A DNA stretch of 38,369 nt from Bacillus coahuilensis m4-4. Lineage in GTDB: Bacteria > Bacillota > Bacilli > Bacillales > Bacillaceae_K. The position numbers and the translations under genes were made by a program. The stretch's first letter is position 1, and every line of letters starts with the position of its first letter. Of the stretch, positions 26,592-35,608 are shown piece after piece. The stretch is taken from NCBI RefSeq assembly GCF_000171615.1, contig NZ_ABFU01000050.3:1-38369 (forward strand), given 5' to 3'. The notes under the pieces are model-generated. The model was given only the letters and a program-made list of their open reading frames with translations, was not told the DNA's origin and made no database searches.

Positions 26592-27860
26592 CTATCAAAG
26601 TGAGCGCCAAGCCTTTTACTCTCAATTTGATCAATACTGGCATGACTTATACGGAGAAGAATATTCATTGTTGGATGTAAAATATGAATCCAATGAAACC
26701 ATAAATAAGATACGACAGGCAACGAAACGCGTCGGAAGTATTTATCAAAAAACACTTCAACTGCTAACAAATCTTGATGATGACACGTTGATTCAGCTAG
26801 GTTTCCCTAAAGCTACCCTTGAGTTTGTTCGACTTCCAAGTCATAGCCTAATTACGTTACTTGGGCGCATGGACTTTGTGGTACAGGATGGAAAGATAAA
26901 ATTATTAGAATTTAATAGTGACACTCCTACGTTTATAAAAGAAACATTTTTATTAATGGTAAAGTTTGTGAGTATTTTCAATGTGAGGATCCGAACCAGG
27001 ACTTAGAGGAACTTCTAGGTAAATCTTTAAACAAAGGAATACGAGAAGCCTGGACGAAAGATCGTACACCGACTATTGTGTTTACCTCTCATCCTGATCA
27101 TGAGGAAGATTACTTTACCACCCTTTATTTACAAAAGTTATCAAAGGTTCCTTCTCAATATGTCCCCCTTTCAGATCTCCAAATTATAGAAGAAGATTTC
27201 ATAAATGGAGGACAGATGGTTCTTGAGAGTGGGGTATATACCCCAGAAGGTGAACGGATTGACATCTTATACCGTCCTACATACCCAGTTGAGCATTTAG
27301 TGGAAGATGTCGCAAAAGGCTCACAGGATAAAATAGGAGAAACCCTATTAAGGTTTGTTAAAGATAACAAGCTCATTTTACTTAATCCCCCGTCTGCCTT
27401 TCTACTTCAATCAAAAGCAGTTCAGGCAATCATTTGGGGATTATATGAAGAAGAGCATCCTTATTTTACAGAGGAAGAACAGGAGTGGATCGGTGAACAT
27501 TTCCTAGCCACTTATCTAGAACCAGATTCTTTTGTCCAAAGCAATCAAAAACATGTCGGTAAACCGGCTTTTGGTCGAGAAGGAGATACGGTAGTGATCT
27601 ATAATGGAGATGGAAGGAAAATTGCCGAGGATCGGCAAAAGACGTACAGAGATTCGTTACAGGTATTTCAAGAATACATTTCTCTTCCTACTCATACCAT
27701 TCAAACTGAAAAAGGAAAACAACTTGCTCATATTATGTACGGCTGTTTTTATGTGCATCACCTACCCATGGCTATAGGTATACGTGCAGGTGGGCAAATA
27801 ACAGACAATCATTCTTATCATTTACCAATTGGAATATATGAATTGAAAGGAGAGAACTAA
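26584..27860 (+). CDS. Glutathionylspermidine-synthase-like ATP-grasp ligase, one frameshift
   Basis: About 425 residues of the GSP_synth family (YjfC/YgiC), without the amidase domain of bifunctional E. coli Gsp. The ATP-grasp and Mg-binding signature is present: LGRMDFVV then KLLEFNSDTPTFIKE, and near the C-terminus HVGKPAFGREGDTVVIYNGD. The family forms amide bonds between a carboxylate and an amine with ATP. The chosen start is GTG 26584 behind AAAGGGTGG, overlapping the lipoprotein stop. TTG 26557 is also in frame. The frame breaks in the T run 26947-26951 (one short, KETFFINGKVCEYF expected). Without glutathionylspermidine amidase or spermidine genes nearby, a protein or peptide substrate is more likely (inference). 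Confidence 0.83.
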
Positions 27861-28274
27861 ATGTCTTACATTACGTTAGAATCATTTTTAAGCTTTCTTG
27901 CTCATTTAGGAACGGGGTTTGTTCTTATCATTCTAGGGCTAATTGCCTTTTCATTTACTACAAAGTTTTCAGAGCGACAACTAATAAAAGAGGGGAACCT
28001 TGCTGTTGCCTTAAAGCTGTGGGGAAAAACCATAGGTCTTGCCATTGTCATCTACACGGTGTGGGCTGGTAGTGTGAATCTATTAGATGCTTTTATATGG
28101 GGAATCGTTGGGATTGTAGCTCAAGTGTTGGCGTACTTTATCATTGAGTATATCTTGACTCCTCGTACTCATTTAGCTGAAAAAGTGGAAGAGGGGAATC
28201 TAGCCATTGGTTTCAGCTTATTTGCCGCAGGGATTGTAGTGGGACTTGTAGTTGCTGCAAGTTTGACTTATTAA
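27861..28274 (+). CDS. DUF350 membrane protein (YjfL family)
   Basis: A 137-residue protein with four membrane helices in two repeated halves, each followed by the same signature: IKEGNLAVALKLWGKTIGLA and VEEGNLAIGFSLFAAGIVVG. ATG 27861 directly abuts the ATP-grasp stop behind AAAGGAGAG. It ends the operon before a terminator. A second DUF350 gene is found 3.3 kb upstream at 24193. DUF350 proteins are of unknown function, and their constant company with ATP-grasp ligases suggests that they export or position the modified product. Confidence 0.88.
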   Translation: MSYITLESFLSFLAHLGTGFVLIILGLIAFSFTTKFSERQLIKEGNLAVALKLWGKTIGLAIVIYTVWAGSVNLLDAFIWGIVGIVAQVLAYFIIEYILTPRTHLAEKVEEGNLAIGFSLFAAGIVVGLVVAASLTY

Positions 28275-28287
28275 ATAGATAGACTTT

Positions 28288-28317
28288 GGGAACTTCCTTT
28301 TGGAGGTTCTATTTTTA
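28288..28317 (+). terminator. Terminator of the ATP-grasp/DUF350 operon
   Basis: Stem GGGAACTTCC with GGAGGTTCT (one G-T pair), loop TTTT, tail ATTTTT. It starts 14 bases after the DUF350 stop. Confidence 0.75.
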
Positions 28318-28353
28318 TGGGTGGAATTGGGACAGGGTGCAGGGGTTGAGTGC

Positions 28354-28503
28354 CCGCACAGGAATGGTTGGTGTCCGCACGAGATTTGTGAGAGCGCACG
28401 AGATTGGCCAGAACCGCACGAGAACCATCTGCACCCGCACCAAACCCTACCAATACCGCACGAACAGAGGTGTCATCCGCACAAATAAGAGATTCACCTG
28501 CAC
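28354..28503. repeat. Eight CCGCAC direct repeats, 21-bp period
   Basis: Copies of CCGCAC (one GCGCAC, one CTGCAC) start at 28354, 28375, 28394, 28414, 28435, 28456, 28477 and 28498. Spacing is 21, 19, 20, 21, 21, 21 and 21 bases, that is two helical turns. Several copies extend to CCGCACGAGA, while the rest of each unit is variable. All copies are in the same orientation, in the 366-base gap between the DUF350 and TPR genes, and GC content is locally raised. Because the period is divisible by three, spurious heptad-repeat ORFs run through it. Nothing else is seen in the gap apart from the terminator. Confidence 0.8.
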
Positions 28504-28640
28504 AATCTCCTGCCCTTCAAAATCTTCCCATTCATTTCCTGCTACTCAATTAAAAAAACATATGGAAAAAAACCAACAAATAGTCTATTATAAAAAGTAA
28601 TGTTAGAACTTTCATACTATTATACTGTTAAGGAGAAAAT

Positions 28641-31600
28641 ATGACTCAAAGCCAATATACAAGATTAATTGAAGAAGAGAAATATGATGAAGCGGTCACT
28701 AGATGGTTACAAGAATACCTGGAAATTCAAAAGGCTAACTCTCTTCAATTTGTGAAGAGGTTCGTGTACCTCTCTGATGAGGATTTTAAAGGGCTTATCA
28801 AGATGCTTGATTCAGTGTTAATGAATCGACTAGCGCATATTTTAATTCGAGCAAGATACCGTAGAGTTAAGTCTCCCTATACGACGATGTGGTATTGTGA
28901 TGAATTAATAGATGAGAATAAGCTGGTAGAATCAGAAAGATTACTAAAACAGCTAGAAGATCAGGATCTATCTGAGGAAGAAACGATCAAGCTTTATTCA
29001 ACGATGGCCACCACGCTTATGTTTATGCAAAGGTTTAAAGAAGCTAGTCGCTATATGGAGAAATTAGAAGAACTCTCAGCAAACGATATTCATACTAGGT
29101 GGGGATATTATTATCTTATAAAAGGAGAATGGGATGTTGCTGTCGAGTATTTGCATAAGGGGAGAAATGATCAGAAAGATGGAGCGTTTTCGAGATATTT
29201 GGAAATTCACCATCTTGTAGCGGTTGGGAAGATACAGAAGGCTCAACAGCTACTGAATGAAGCGAAGAGATTATATCCTTCATTTACACGATTGGTTCAC
29301 GAGCAGGTTCAGCTACATTTTAAACAAAAGAATTGGACGGGAATGCTACAGTCGATAGATGAGATGAAGAGGCAGTCTCCTGGTCATTCTAGTCAGCCTC
29401 TTTATAACTATTATTTGGCCAACTATTATTATGAGAATGAAATGCTTGATGAGCTGCAAGCTTTATTAGAAGCGAATAGAGGATTAAAGAAGTCGTCCAT
29501 GTTTAAACAGTTTAAAGAGACGTTCTCATTAGAAAGAAAATTTGTCGCTTACACACCGGTTGCGCAAAAATATAATTATTGCATGCCAGCTTGTATTTCC
29601 ATGGTAACCAGTCAGTTTGGGGATCGTTTAGAGCAGGATGAGATAGCAGAGCATGTTTTTGAGGTATCTGGTTCGAGGATTCCCAGGTCTGTGAAGTTTT
29701 TAGAAGAGCAAGGATTTGCAACGAAGTTATTTTATGGAACAGCTGCTCTCTATAAAAAGCTGATTGATCAGCATGTGGGGATGATTGCGATGATCGATTA
29801 TCCGTTATCTTCACATGTTCAAGTCATTGTAGGCTATGATGACAATTTACAATGCCTTTTTATACAAGATCCTAATTTTAGAGAGTTGATCACGGTTCAA
29901 TACGAGGATGTTCCTGAGTATTTTGATAACAACCGAGCATCCACTATTGCTGTTGTACCTAGTGGAGAAGAGCAGAAGCTACATCTTCTATCTGAACAAG
30001 AACATTCTGTGATGAAAACGGTAATGGAATTAGTAGAGAAACTGGAAGAAAGCCCGTTAACGGAAGAGGATCATGATTACTTACAGACTCACCGTGATCA
30101 TTTTGTTGTATGGGAATATGCGATACGCTCCTTCCCGACTGAGCTAGATGCCGACATTTTAGAAGAATATATCCAAGCATTTAATGAGCAGCTACGTGAG
30201 GGGACGTATAAGAATATAGTGACTGCACTCGCTTATGAACGTGTGGGGAAATTAGAAAAAGCGAGAACCATCCTAGAGGCTGTGCAGGATAAGGATAAAA
30301 ATTCAGCGTATCGGTATGTCTTGGGTCGCAACTATTATGACCAAGATGATACGAAACGTGCCGTTGAATATTTTGAGAAAGCCATAGAGTTAGAGCCAGA
30401 TGATCATGTGATGTGGTCTTATGCTGCCATGTGCTATTTAGGGGAAAATCAAGCGGAGAAAGCTCTTAGACTGAATGAAATTGCGTTAGATATTAATAGT
30501 GAAGATAGCTTTGTTTTAATGAATCAAGGATTAATTTTAGCGAAGGTAAATGAACTTCACGAAAGTAAGCGCTTTTTTAAAGAAGTCATCAAACGGCACA
30601 AATATGATGCACACGCATGGTATGAAAGAGCTAGAATTGATGAGAGACTGGGACTATTGCAAAAGGCTGAAAGAGGCTACCGTGTAGCTATCGGGTTAAA
30701 GCCAACGTACCCCTATGCATATCGTAAGCTAGCTGATCTGTTTGAAAATACCTTACAGGATGTGAAAAGAGCGGAAGAAGTATATGTAGAAGCGGTCAGA
30801 AAAGTAAAGGAAGTTAATCTTCTTGTTGAGGTCAGTGAATTCTTCCTAAGACATGAAAACGTAGAAGAAGCTTTTCACTTGATAGAAGAAGCCAAACAGC
30901 TTGATACACTTTCAGCTGACCCATGGGTAACAGAAATGTACTATCTCCAAGAGAATGATTCTGAGCAACTAGTTTCCTTTATTAAAGATGTGAACGAAAG
31001 ATTCTCTGAAGATAGTATATGGTGTATTAATGCAGGTAGAGTTTTGGGTGATGTTGGAGATGAGGGTGAGATAGAGCTTAGTCTAGATATGATGGAAAGA
31101 GGCGTTCAGATGGCAACGTCCAATATAGATGGTGCCATTGAACAGTATCAAGATGCGATCGTTAAACATCAAGCCTATACTAGAGGCTTTACTTTCTTAA
31201 AGAAGCTACGGAAAGAGAGGCAAGATTCTCCGTATATTATTAGTTATATTGGTTGTTTGTATGAATCTCAAGGGTACTTACAGGAAGCGATAAAATATTT
31301 TGAACAAGCCCTTACACAGTATGAAGATATTCTACCTCTTTACCGACTAGGTGAAGTGTATTACAAACTAGAAGACTATGATAAGGCGGCTGACTATTAT
31401 AAAAGTGTGGCAGAACTGGATTCTGAGCATACTCAAGCCCTCTTAGATTTAGCCTCTATCGCTTCGATGAAAGAGGAGAAGGATAAAGAACTAGGCTTTT
31501 TACAGCAAGCGTTTCGCATTGACCCATACAGTGTGTCAGTTGAAAAGATGACAGATCTTATGGACGAGGAAGCTGTGCAACAGTTTATTAACTTAGTAGA

Positions 31601-32828
31601 GGATCAAAAAGCTTTATTAGATGAAGCATTCTACTATGATACGTTGGCTTATGCGTATGGGTCCATTCAAGATGTCGAGGTGGAGGGTCAAATGCTAGAA
31701 GAAGCTAGACGCCTTTCTCCAGATTTTTCTGTAATCCGATTCCACCAAGTAAAATATTGGATGAAAACCGGGAATCTTAAAGCAGCAAAAAAGCAAGTAC
31801 TTTCTTTAATTGAAGAAAATGTAGAAACACGAGCTTATTATGAGACGCTGTTACAGCTTTACTTTGAAAGTAAAGGACTTTTGAGAATGGATTCAGAGTT
31901 AAATAGACTTCACTTGGAACCTAAAGAAAAGAGTTTGGCCTTTATGACTATGGCCGTAACGTTTGAAGAAAAGATGAAAGCTGTAGTAGAAAATCAAGTT
32001 CACACGGAGCAAGCTGGTATTTTTAAACGACTTGTGAACTTCTCTAAGCTTACGTACAACCTAGGAATAACCATTGCTTTATATGAACGTGCTATAAAGT
32101 TAGATTACGAGAATATCCAAGCGGTAATGTGGCTTACAGATTTCTATATCGATCATGATTTAGCTGAGGATGCGATCAAGGTTCTAGTTGGCTCCCTAAA
32201 GAAAGAATGGCAGTATGATGTAGCATACAAGTTGGCTAGCGTTTATACAGACTTACTAGCTGAAGAAAACGAACGTAAGAAATTCAACTATGTTCAGAAA
32301 ACAGAACAACTATTACTAGACTGCTTGACTGTGAAAGAAGAAGTGGAAGTTCTAACGTTATTGGGCTACACCTACTATGAAAAAGGGGACATGACAGCTG
32401 CTTGCGAAGTTTTACGCAAAGCGATTGAATTAGAGCCATTATATGACCTTGCGTATCTTCATATGGGTAGGGCACTTGCCGCTCTTGGGGATTTAAATGA
32501 AGCGGAAACGTATTTAATGAAGGCCGCTCAGTTCACTCAAAATCCATATATATTGAATGAATTAAGCATTGTCTATAGACGACTTCAACGATTTGAAGAG
32601 GCATTACGCTATGCAGAAACGTGTATGGAGATAGAAGAAGATGAAATGTTATTTGCCTACAACCGAGCATGCTATCTTTCGTTATTAGGAAGGTTTAATG
32701 AAGCACGCGACGAATTGACCATAGTATTTGAAAAGGATGAAACAGGAAGGTATTTAGCATTGTCAGAAGAGGATATTGACCTAGGGCCTTTAAAGGAAGC
32801 TCGTTTATTTCCAGTCGTCTGGTCGTAA
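28641..32828 (+). CDS. Giant TPR protein with an embedded C39-like cysteine peptidase domain
   Basis: A 1395-residue cytosolic protein, ATG 28641 behind AAGGAG. Residues about 1-290 are helical TPR-like repeats. Residues about 300-430 form a papain-like C39 domain: Q-K-Y-N-Y-C314-M-P-A-C (helper Gln and nucleophile Cys), SSHVQVIVGYDD with His391, and LFIQDPNF with the Asp. The remaining 950 residues are TPR units, for example AVEYFEKAIELEPDDHVMW and EAIKYFEQALTQYEDILPLY, interrupted by charged linkers. There is no signal peptide or membrane segment. The catalytic residues look intact, so peptidase activity is plausible. C39 relatives cleave double-Gly leader peptides. The gene directly follows the DUF350 operon and repeat array. 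Confidence 0.82.
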   Translation: MTQSQYTRLIEEEKYDEAVTRWLQEYLEIQKANSLQFVKRFVYLSDEDFKGLIKMLDSVLMNRLAHILIRARYRRVKSPYTTMWYCDELIDENKLVESERLLKQLEDQDLSEEETIKLYSTMATTLMFMQRFKEASRYMEKLEELSANDIHTRWGYYYLIKGEWDVAVEYLHKGRNDQKDGAFSRYLEIHHLVAVGKIQKAQQLLNEAKRLYPSFTRLVHEQVQLHFKQKNWTGMLQSIDEMKRQSPGHSSQPLYNYYLANYYYENEMLDELQALLEANRGLKKSSMFKQFKETFSLERKFVAYTPVAQKYNYCMPACISMVTSQFGDRLEQDEIAEHVFEVSGSRIPRSVKFLEEQGFATKLFYGTAALYKKLIDQHVGMIAMIDYPLSSHVQVIVGYDDNLQCLFIQDPNFRELITVQYEDVPEYFDNNRASTIAVVPSGEEQKLHLLSEQEHSVMKTVMELVEKLEESPLTEEDHDYLQTHRDHFVVWEYAIRSFPTELDADILEEYIQAFNEQLREGTYKNIVTALAYERVGKLEKARTILEAVQDKDKNSAYRYVLGRNYYDQDDTKRAVEYFEKAIELEPDDHVMWSYAAMCYLGENQAEKALRLNEIALDINSEDSFVLMNQGLILAKVNELHESKRFFKEVIKRHKYDAHAWYERARIDERLGLLQKAERGYRVAIGLKPTYPYAYRKLADLFENTLQDVKRAEEVYVEAVRKVKEVNLLVEVSEFFLRHENVEEAFHLIEEAKQLDTLSADPWVTEMYYLQENDSEQLVSFIKDVNERFSEDSIWCINAGRVLGDVGDEGEIELSLDMMERGVQMATSNIDGAIEQYQDAIVKHQAYTRGFTFLKKLRKERQDSPYIISYIGCLYESQGYLQEAIKYFEQALTQYEDILPLYRLGEVYYKLEDYDKAADYYKSVAELDSEHTQALLDLASIASMKEEKDKELGFLQQAFRIDPYSVSVEKMTDLMDEEAVQQFINLVEDQKALLDEAFYYDTLAYAYGSIQDVEVEGQMLEEARRLSPDFSVIRFHQVKYWMKTGNLKAAKKQVLSLIEENVETRAYYETLLQLYFESKGLLRMDSELNRLHLEPKEKSLAFMTMAVTFEEKMKAVVENQVHTEQAGIFKRLVNFSKLTYNLGITIALYERAIKLDYENIQAVMWLTDFYIDHDLAEDAIKVLVGSLKKEWQYDVAYKLASVYTDLLAEENERKKFNYVQKTEQLLLDCLTVKEEVEVLTLLGYTYYEKGDMTAACEVLRKAIELEPLYDLAYLHMGRALAALGDLNEAETYLMKAAQFTQNPYILNELSIVYRRLQRFEEALRYAETCMEIEEDEMLFAYNRACYLSLLGRFNEARDELTIVFEKDETGRYLALSEEDIDLGPLKEARLFPVVWS

Positions 32829-32857
32829 ACGTTATATTTTAGTTAACATGAGATGTT

Positions 32858-32895
32858 CAGAGTGGAAATGTCATTTTGTTTCCCTCTGTTTTTTT
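32858..32895 (+). terminator. Terminator of the TPR/C39 gene
   Basis: Stem CAGAG(T)GGAAA with TTTCCCTCTG (one bulged T), followed by seven T. Confidence 0.75.
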
Positions 32896-32934
32896 ACATA
32901 GTGAGTTGAAAAAATAAAAAAGGAGTTGAGCGAA

Positions 32935-33294
32935 ATGAACAAGAAAAGGTTACAAGACTATTGTGCATCTTTAAAAGGTACAACCCATGACTATCAGCAG
33001 GATTGGCAAGCAGACCGCTACCACGTGGGGGAAAAGATGTTTGCCATGATGGGGGGAGATGCAAAAGGTGAGCCCATTATCACATTAAAATGTGATCCAG
33101 TTCGTGCAGAAGAGCTTCGTGAACAATATGACCGAATTATTCCTGGGTACTATATGAATAAAACACACTGGAATTCTATTTATTATGATGAAAGGTTTAC
33201 GGATGAGTTTGTGGAAAACCTTATCCAGCATTCCTATGAACTTGTCTTAAGTAAATTGACTAAAAAGATTCAGAAGGAAATTTTAGGAAGATAA
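32935..33294 (+). CDS. MmcQ/YjbR family protein
   Basis: The protein has 119 residues. The conserved pattern is KGTTHDYQQDWQADRYHVGE, then KMFAMMGGDAKGEPIITLKC, PGYYMNKTHWNSIYYD and a C-terminal helix pair HSYELVLSKLTKK. This is the YjbR/MmcQ fold (CyaY-like), often called DNA-binding but without a settled function. TTG 32926 is in frame, but ATG 32935 has the better spacing to AAAAAGGAG. A small membrane protein gene follows after 11 bases, so they are probably co-transcribed. Confidence 0.88.
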   Translation: MNKKRLQDYCASLKGTTHDYQQDWQADRYHVGEKMFAMMGGDAKGEPIITLKCDPVRAEELREQYDRIIPGYYMNKTHWNSIYYDERFTDEFVENLIQHSYELVLSKLTKKIQKEILGR

Positions 33295-33305
33295 ATGGGG
33301 GAGAA

Positions 33306-33671
33306 ATGGCCATAGATAGAGGATTGAAACTTATATTATCTGCATTATGTATTATTGTAGGCTTTTTGTATTATTGGGAAGTGTTTGGACAAACAGAAGA
33401 GAGTGTTTCTAGATGGGGGCTGATTTCTATTCTTAGTGGATTAGTGATTATTCCTTTTAGCTTTTTCAACAACAAGGTAGCAAAAATACTCACCACCAGT
33501 ATTATTGCTGTAGTGGTAGTCATCCAAATTCCGCCGATCATTCTATGGTTTGTCTTTCACGGCAGTGGAATTACTGACGGCACGCCGCCCAGTGATTTTG
33601 TAGCCCATTGGCTGTATAGCTTTCCTCATATCATGATAACTGTAATAGGTCTCCTAGTGTCCAAAACATGA
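33306..33671 (+). CDS. Small hypothetical membrane protein
   Basis: A 121-residue protein with four predicted membrane helices (residues about 7-25, 38-55, 62-85 and 100-118) and a short loop HGSGITDGTPPSDF between the last two. ATG 33306 follows GGGGGAG and lies 11 bases after the YjbR gene. I do not recognise a family. It resembles other short Bacillus membrane proteins without known function. Confidence 0.7.
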   Translation: MAIDRGLKLILSALCIIVGFLYYWEVFGQTEESVSRWGLISILSGLVIIPFSFFNNKVAKILTTSIIAVVVVIQIPPIILWFVFHGSGITDGTPPSDFVAHWLYSFPHIMITVIGLLVSKT

Positions 33672-33706
33672 CGAAAAAAGTTGAAGCTTGTCCATTACAT
33701 TTCAAA

Positions 33707-33735
33707 TTGTAAGCTCTTTCTTTTTCGATTATAAT
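33707..33735 (+). promoter_or_regulatory. Sigma-A promoter of lcfA
   Basis: TTGTAA (33707-33712), 17-base spacer, perfect TATAAT (33730-33735), 54 bases ahead of the lcfA start codon. No FadR-type palindrome is visible in this interval. Confidence 0.75.
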
Positions 33736-33789
33736 GAAGTTGGGTGGGAAAAATCTAAATTTTTCGAAAAATAACAAGGGGGAGAGAAG

Positions 33790-35485
33790 ATGGAGAAAAT
33801 CTGGTTAAAGCATTATCCTGAAGAAATTCCTCATGAAATAGCATACAAAGAACAAGCAGTCCATGAATATTTAACAGATGCTGCTAAACTGTATGGGGAA
33901 AAAGTAGCAGTGCATTTTTTAGGGAAGGATATTACGTTCATAGAGTTATATGAAGCTTCTCTTAAGTTTGCTAACTACTTAAAAGATGAATTGGGCATCA
34001 AAAAAGGGGACCGGGTAGCCATCATGTTACCAAATACACCTCAGTCCATGATTGGTTACTATGGCACTTTATATGCTGGTGGAATTGTCGTTCAGACCAA
34101 TCCTCTTTATATGGAACGAGAATTACAATATCAAATGAAGGATTCAGGAGCAAAAGTCATTTTAACACTAGATATACTCTATCCAAGAGTATCTAAAGTA
34201 TTAAATGAAACAGATCTTGAAAATGTTATTGTAACCGAAATAAAGGAATATTTACCGTTTCCTAAAAATTTGGTTTATCCTCATATACAAAAGAAGCAAT
34301 ATGGTATTAAAGTGAAAGTCTCTCATTCAGGAAATACCCATTTATTACCTACGATTTTAAAAGAAGCTTCAGCAACACCAATTGAGACCCCCCTTGACTT
34401 TGAAAACGACTTAGCACTGTTACAATATACTGGTGGTACTACTGGATTTCCAAAGGGAGTTATGCTAACTCACAAAAATTTAATTGTCAATACAAGTATG
34501 AGCGATAAGTGGTTATATAAGTGCAAAAAAGGGGAAGAAAGCATCCTAGGGATTTTGCCTTTTTTCCATGTGTTTGGGATGACGTCTGTATTAATTCTAT
34601 CGGTCATGGCTGGATATAAGATTATACTTATGCCAAAATTTGATGCGGGTGACACGTTAAAGACGATTCAAAAACAAAAGCCAACCTTATTCCCAGGTGC
34701 GCCAACCATTTATATAGGTTTATTAAATCATCCAGATATTAATAAATATGACTTATCATCTATTCATGCTTGTATTAGTGGTTCCGCACCACTTCCGGTG
34801 GAGGTTCAAGAAAATTTTGAAAAGGTAACAGGAGGAAAGATGGTCGAGGGGTATGGATTAACCGAAACATCTCCAGTAACCCATGCAAACTTTGTCTGGG
34901 ATCGTCCTTATGTTAAAGGAAGTATTGGAGTACCTTGGCCAGATACGGAGTCTGCCATCCTTTCATTTGAAACAGGGGAACCACTTCCTCCAGGTGAAAT
35001 CGGAGAAATCGCTATTAAAGGACCTCAAGTCATGAAAGGATATTGGAACCGTCCAGAAGATACAGCTTCTACATTTAGAGATGGCTGGTTATTAACAGGA
35101 GACTTAGGTTATATGAATGAAGATGGATACTTCTTCGTTGTAGATCGTAAGAAGGATATGATCATAGCCGGTGGATTTAATATCTATCCAAGAGAAATTG
35201 AAGAGATTCTTTATGAACACCCAGCCGTACAAGAAGCTGTTTGTGCCGGAATACCAGACCCGTATCGTGGTGAAACCGTTAAAGCGTATGTTGTTTTAAA
35301 AGATGGAAAACAATTAACGGAAAAAGAATTAGATACGCATTGTCGAAAATTTTTAGCTGCTTATAAGGTACCAAGAATCTATGAGTTTAGAGATGAATTA
35401 CCAAAAAACTGCAGTAGGTAAGATCTTAAGAAGAGCCTTAGTAGACGAAGAAAAGCAAAAGCAATCTTCTGAAGAAATAAGCTAA
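33790..35485 (+). CDS. lcfA: Long-chain fatty acid-CoA ligase, one frameshift
   Basis: Activates long-chain fatty acids with ATP and CoA to acyl-CoA for beta-oxidation. ANL-superfamily motifs in order: ALLQYTGGTTGFPKGVMLTH (P-loop), VEGYGLTETSPVTH, GDLGYMNEDGYFFVVDRKKD and IIAGGFNIYPREIEE. ATG 33790 follows GGGGGAG. The frame breaks at the A run 35403-35408 (one extra). Removing it restores LPKTAVGKILRRAL with the catalytic C-terminal lysine and a stop at 35483-35485, giving 564 residues, as in B. subtilis LcfA. First gene of the fatty-acid cluster. It ends inside a terminator hairpin and is followed by the fadR promoter. Confidence 0.94.
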
Positions 35486-35498
35486 GCTTATTTCTTTT
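35473..35498 (+). terminator. Terminator overlapping the lcfA stop
   Basis: AGAAATAAGC (35473-35482), loop TAA (the restored stop codon), GCTTATTTCT (35486-35495), then TTT. Confidence 0.7.
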
Positions 35499-35529
35499 GT
35501 AAAATAGGTAGACAAGCCTCTCTAAATTC

Positions 35530-35558
35530 TTGACAAGTAAGGGGTATCATTATAAGAT
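35530..35558 (+). promoter_or_regulatory. Sigma-A promoter of fadR
   Basis: Perfect TTGACA (35530-35535), 17-base spacer, TAAGAT (35553-35558). The FadR operator starts eight bases downstream, around the expected transcription start. Confidence 0.75.
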
Positions 35559-35565
35559 AGAAATA

Positions 35566-35583
35566 TGAATGAATGGTCATTCA
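35566..35583 (+). promoter_or_regulatory. FadR (YsiA) operator
   Basis: The palindrome TGAATGA-ATGG-TCATTCA matches the known Bacillus FadR box TGAATGAnTAnTCATTCA at every arm position. It overlaps the transcription start region of fadR, predicting autorepression released by long-chain acyl-CoA. Confidence 0.9.
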
Positions 35584-35608
35584 TTATTTAGCGGAAGGTG
35601 ATAGCCCC

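Noticed and set aside
28354..28503. CRISPR array
   Set aside because: The conserved part is only about 6-10 bases, units are 19-21 bases, and no cas genes are present.
28286..28600. Open frame encoding a heptad-repeat Arg-Thr protein
   Set aside because: The heptads arise because the 21-bp DNA repeat is divisible by three. Another frame gives Pro-His heptads equally well, and there is no RBS.
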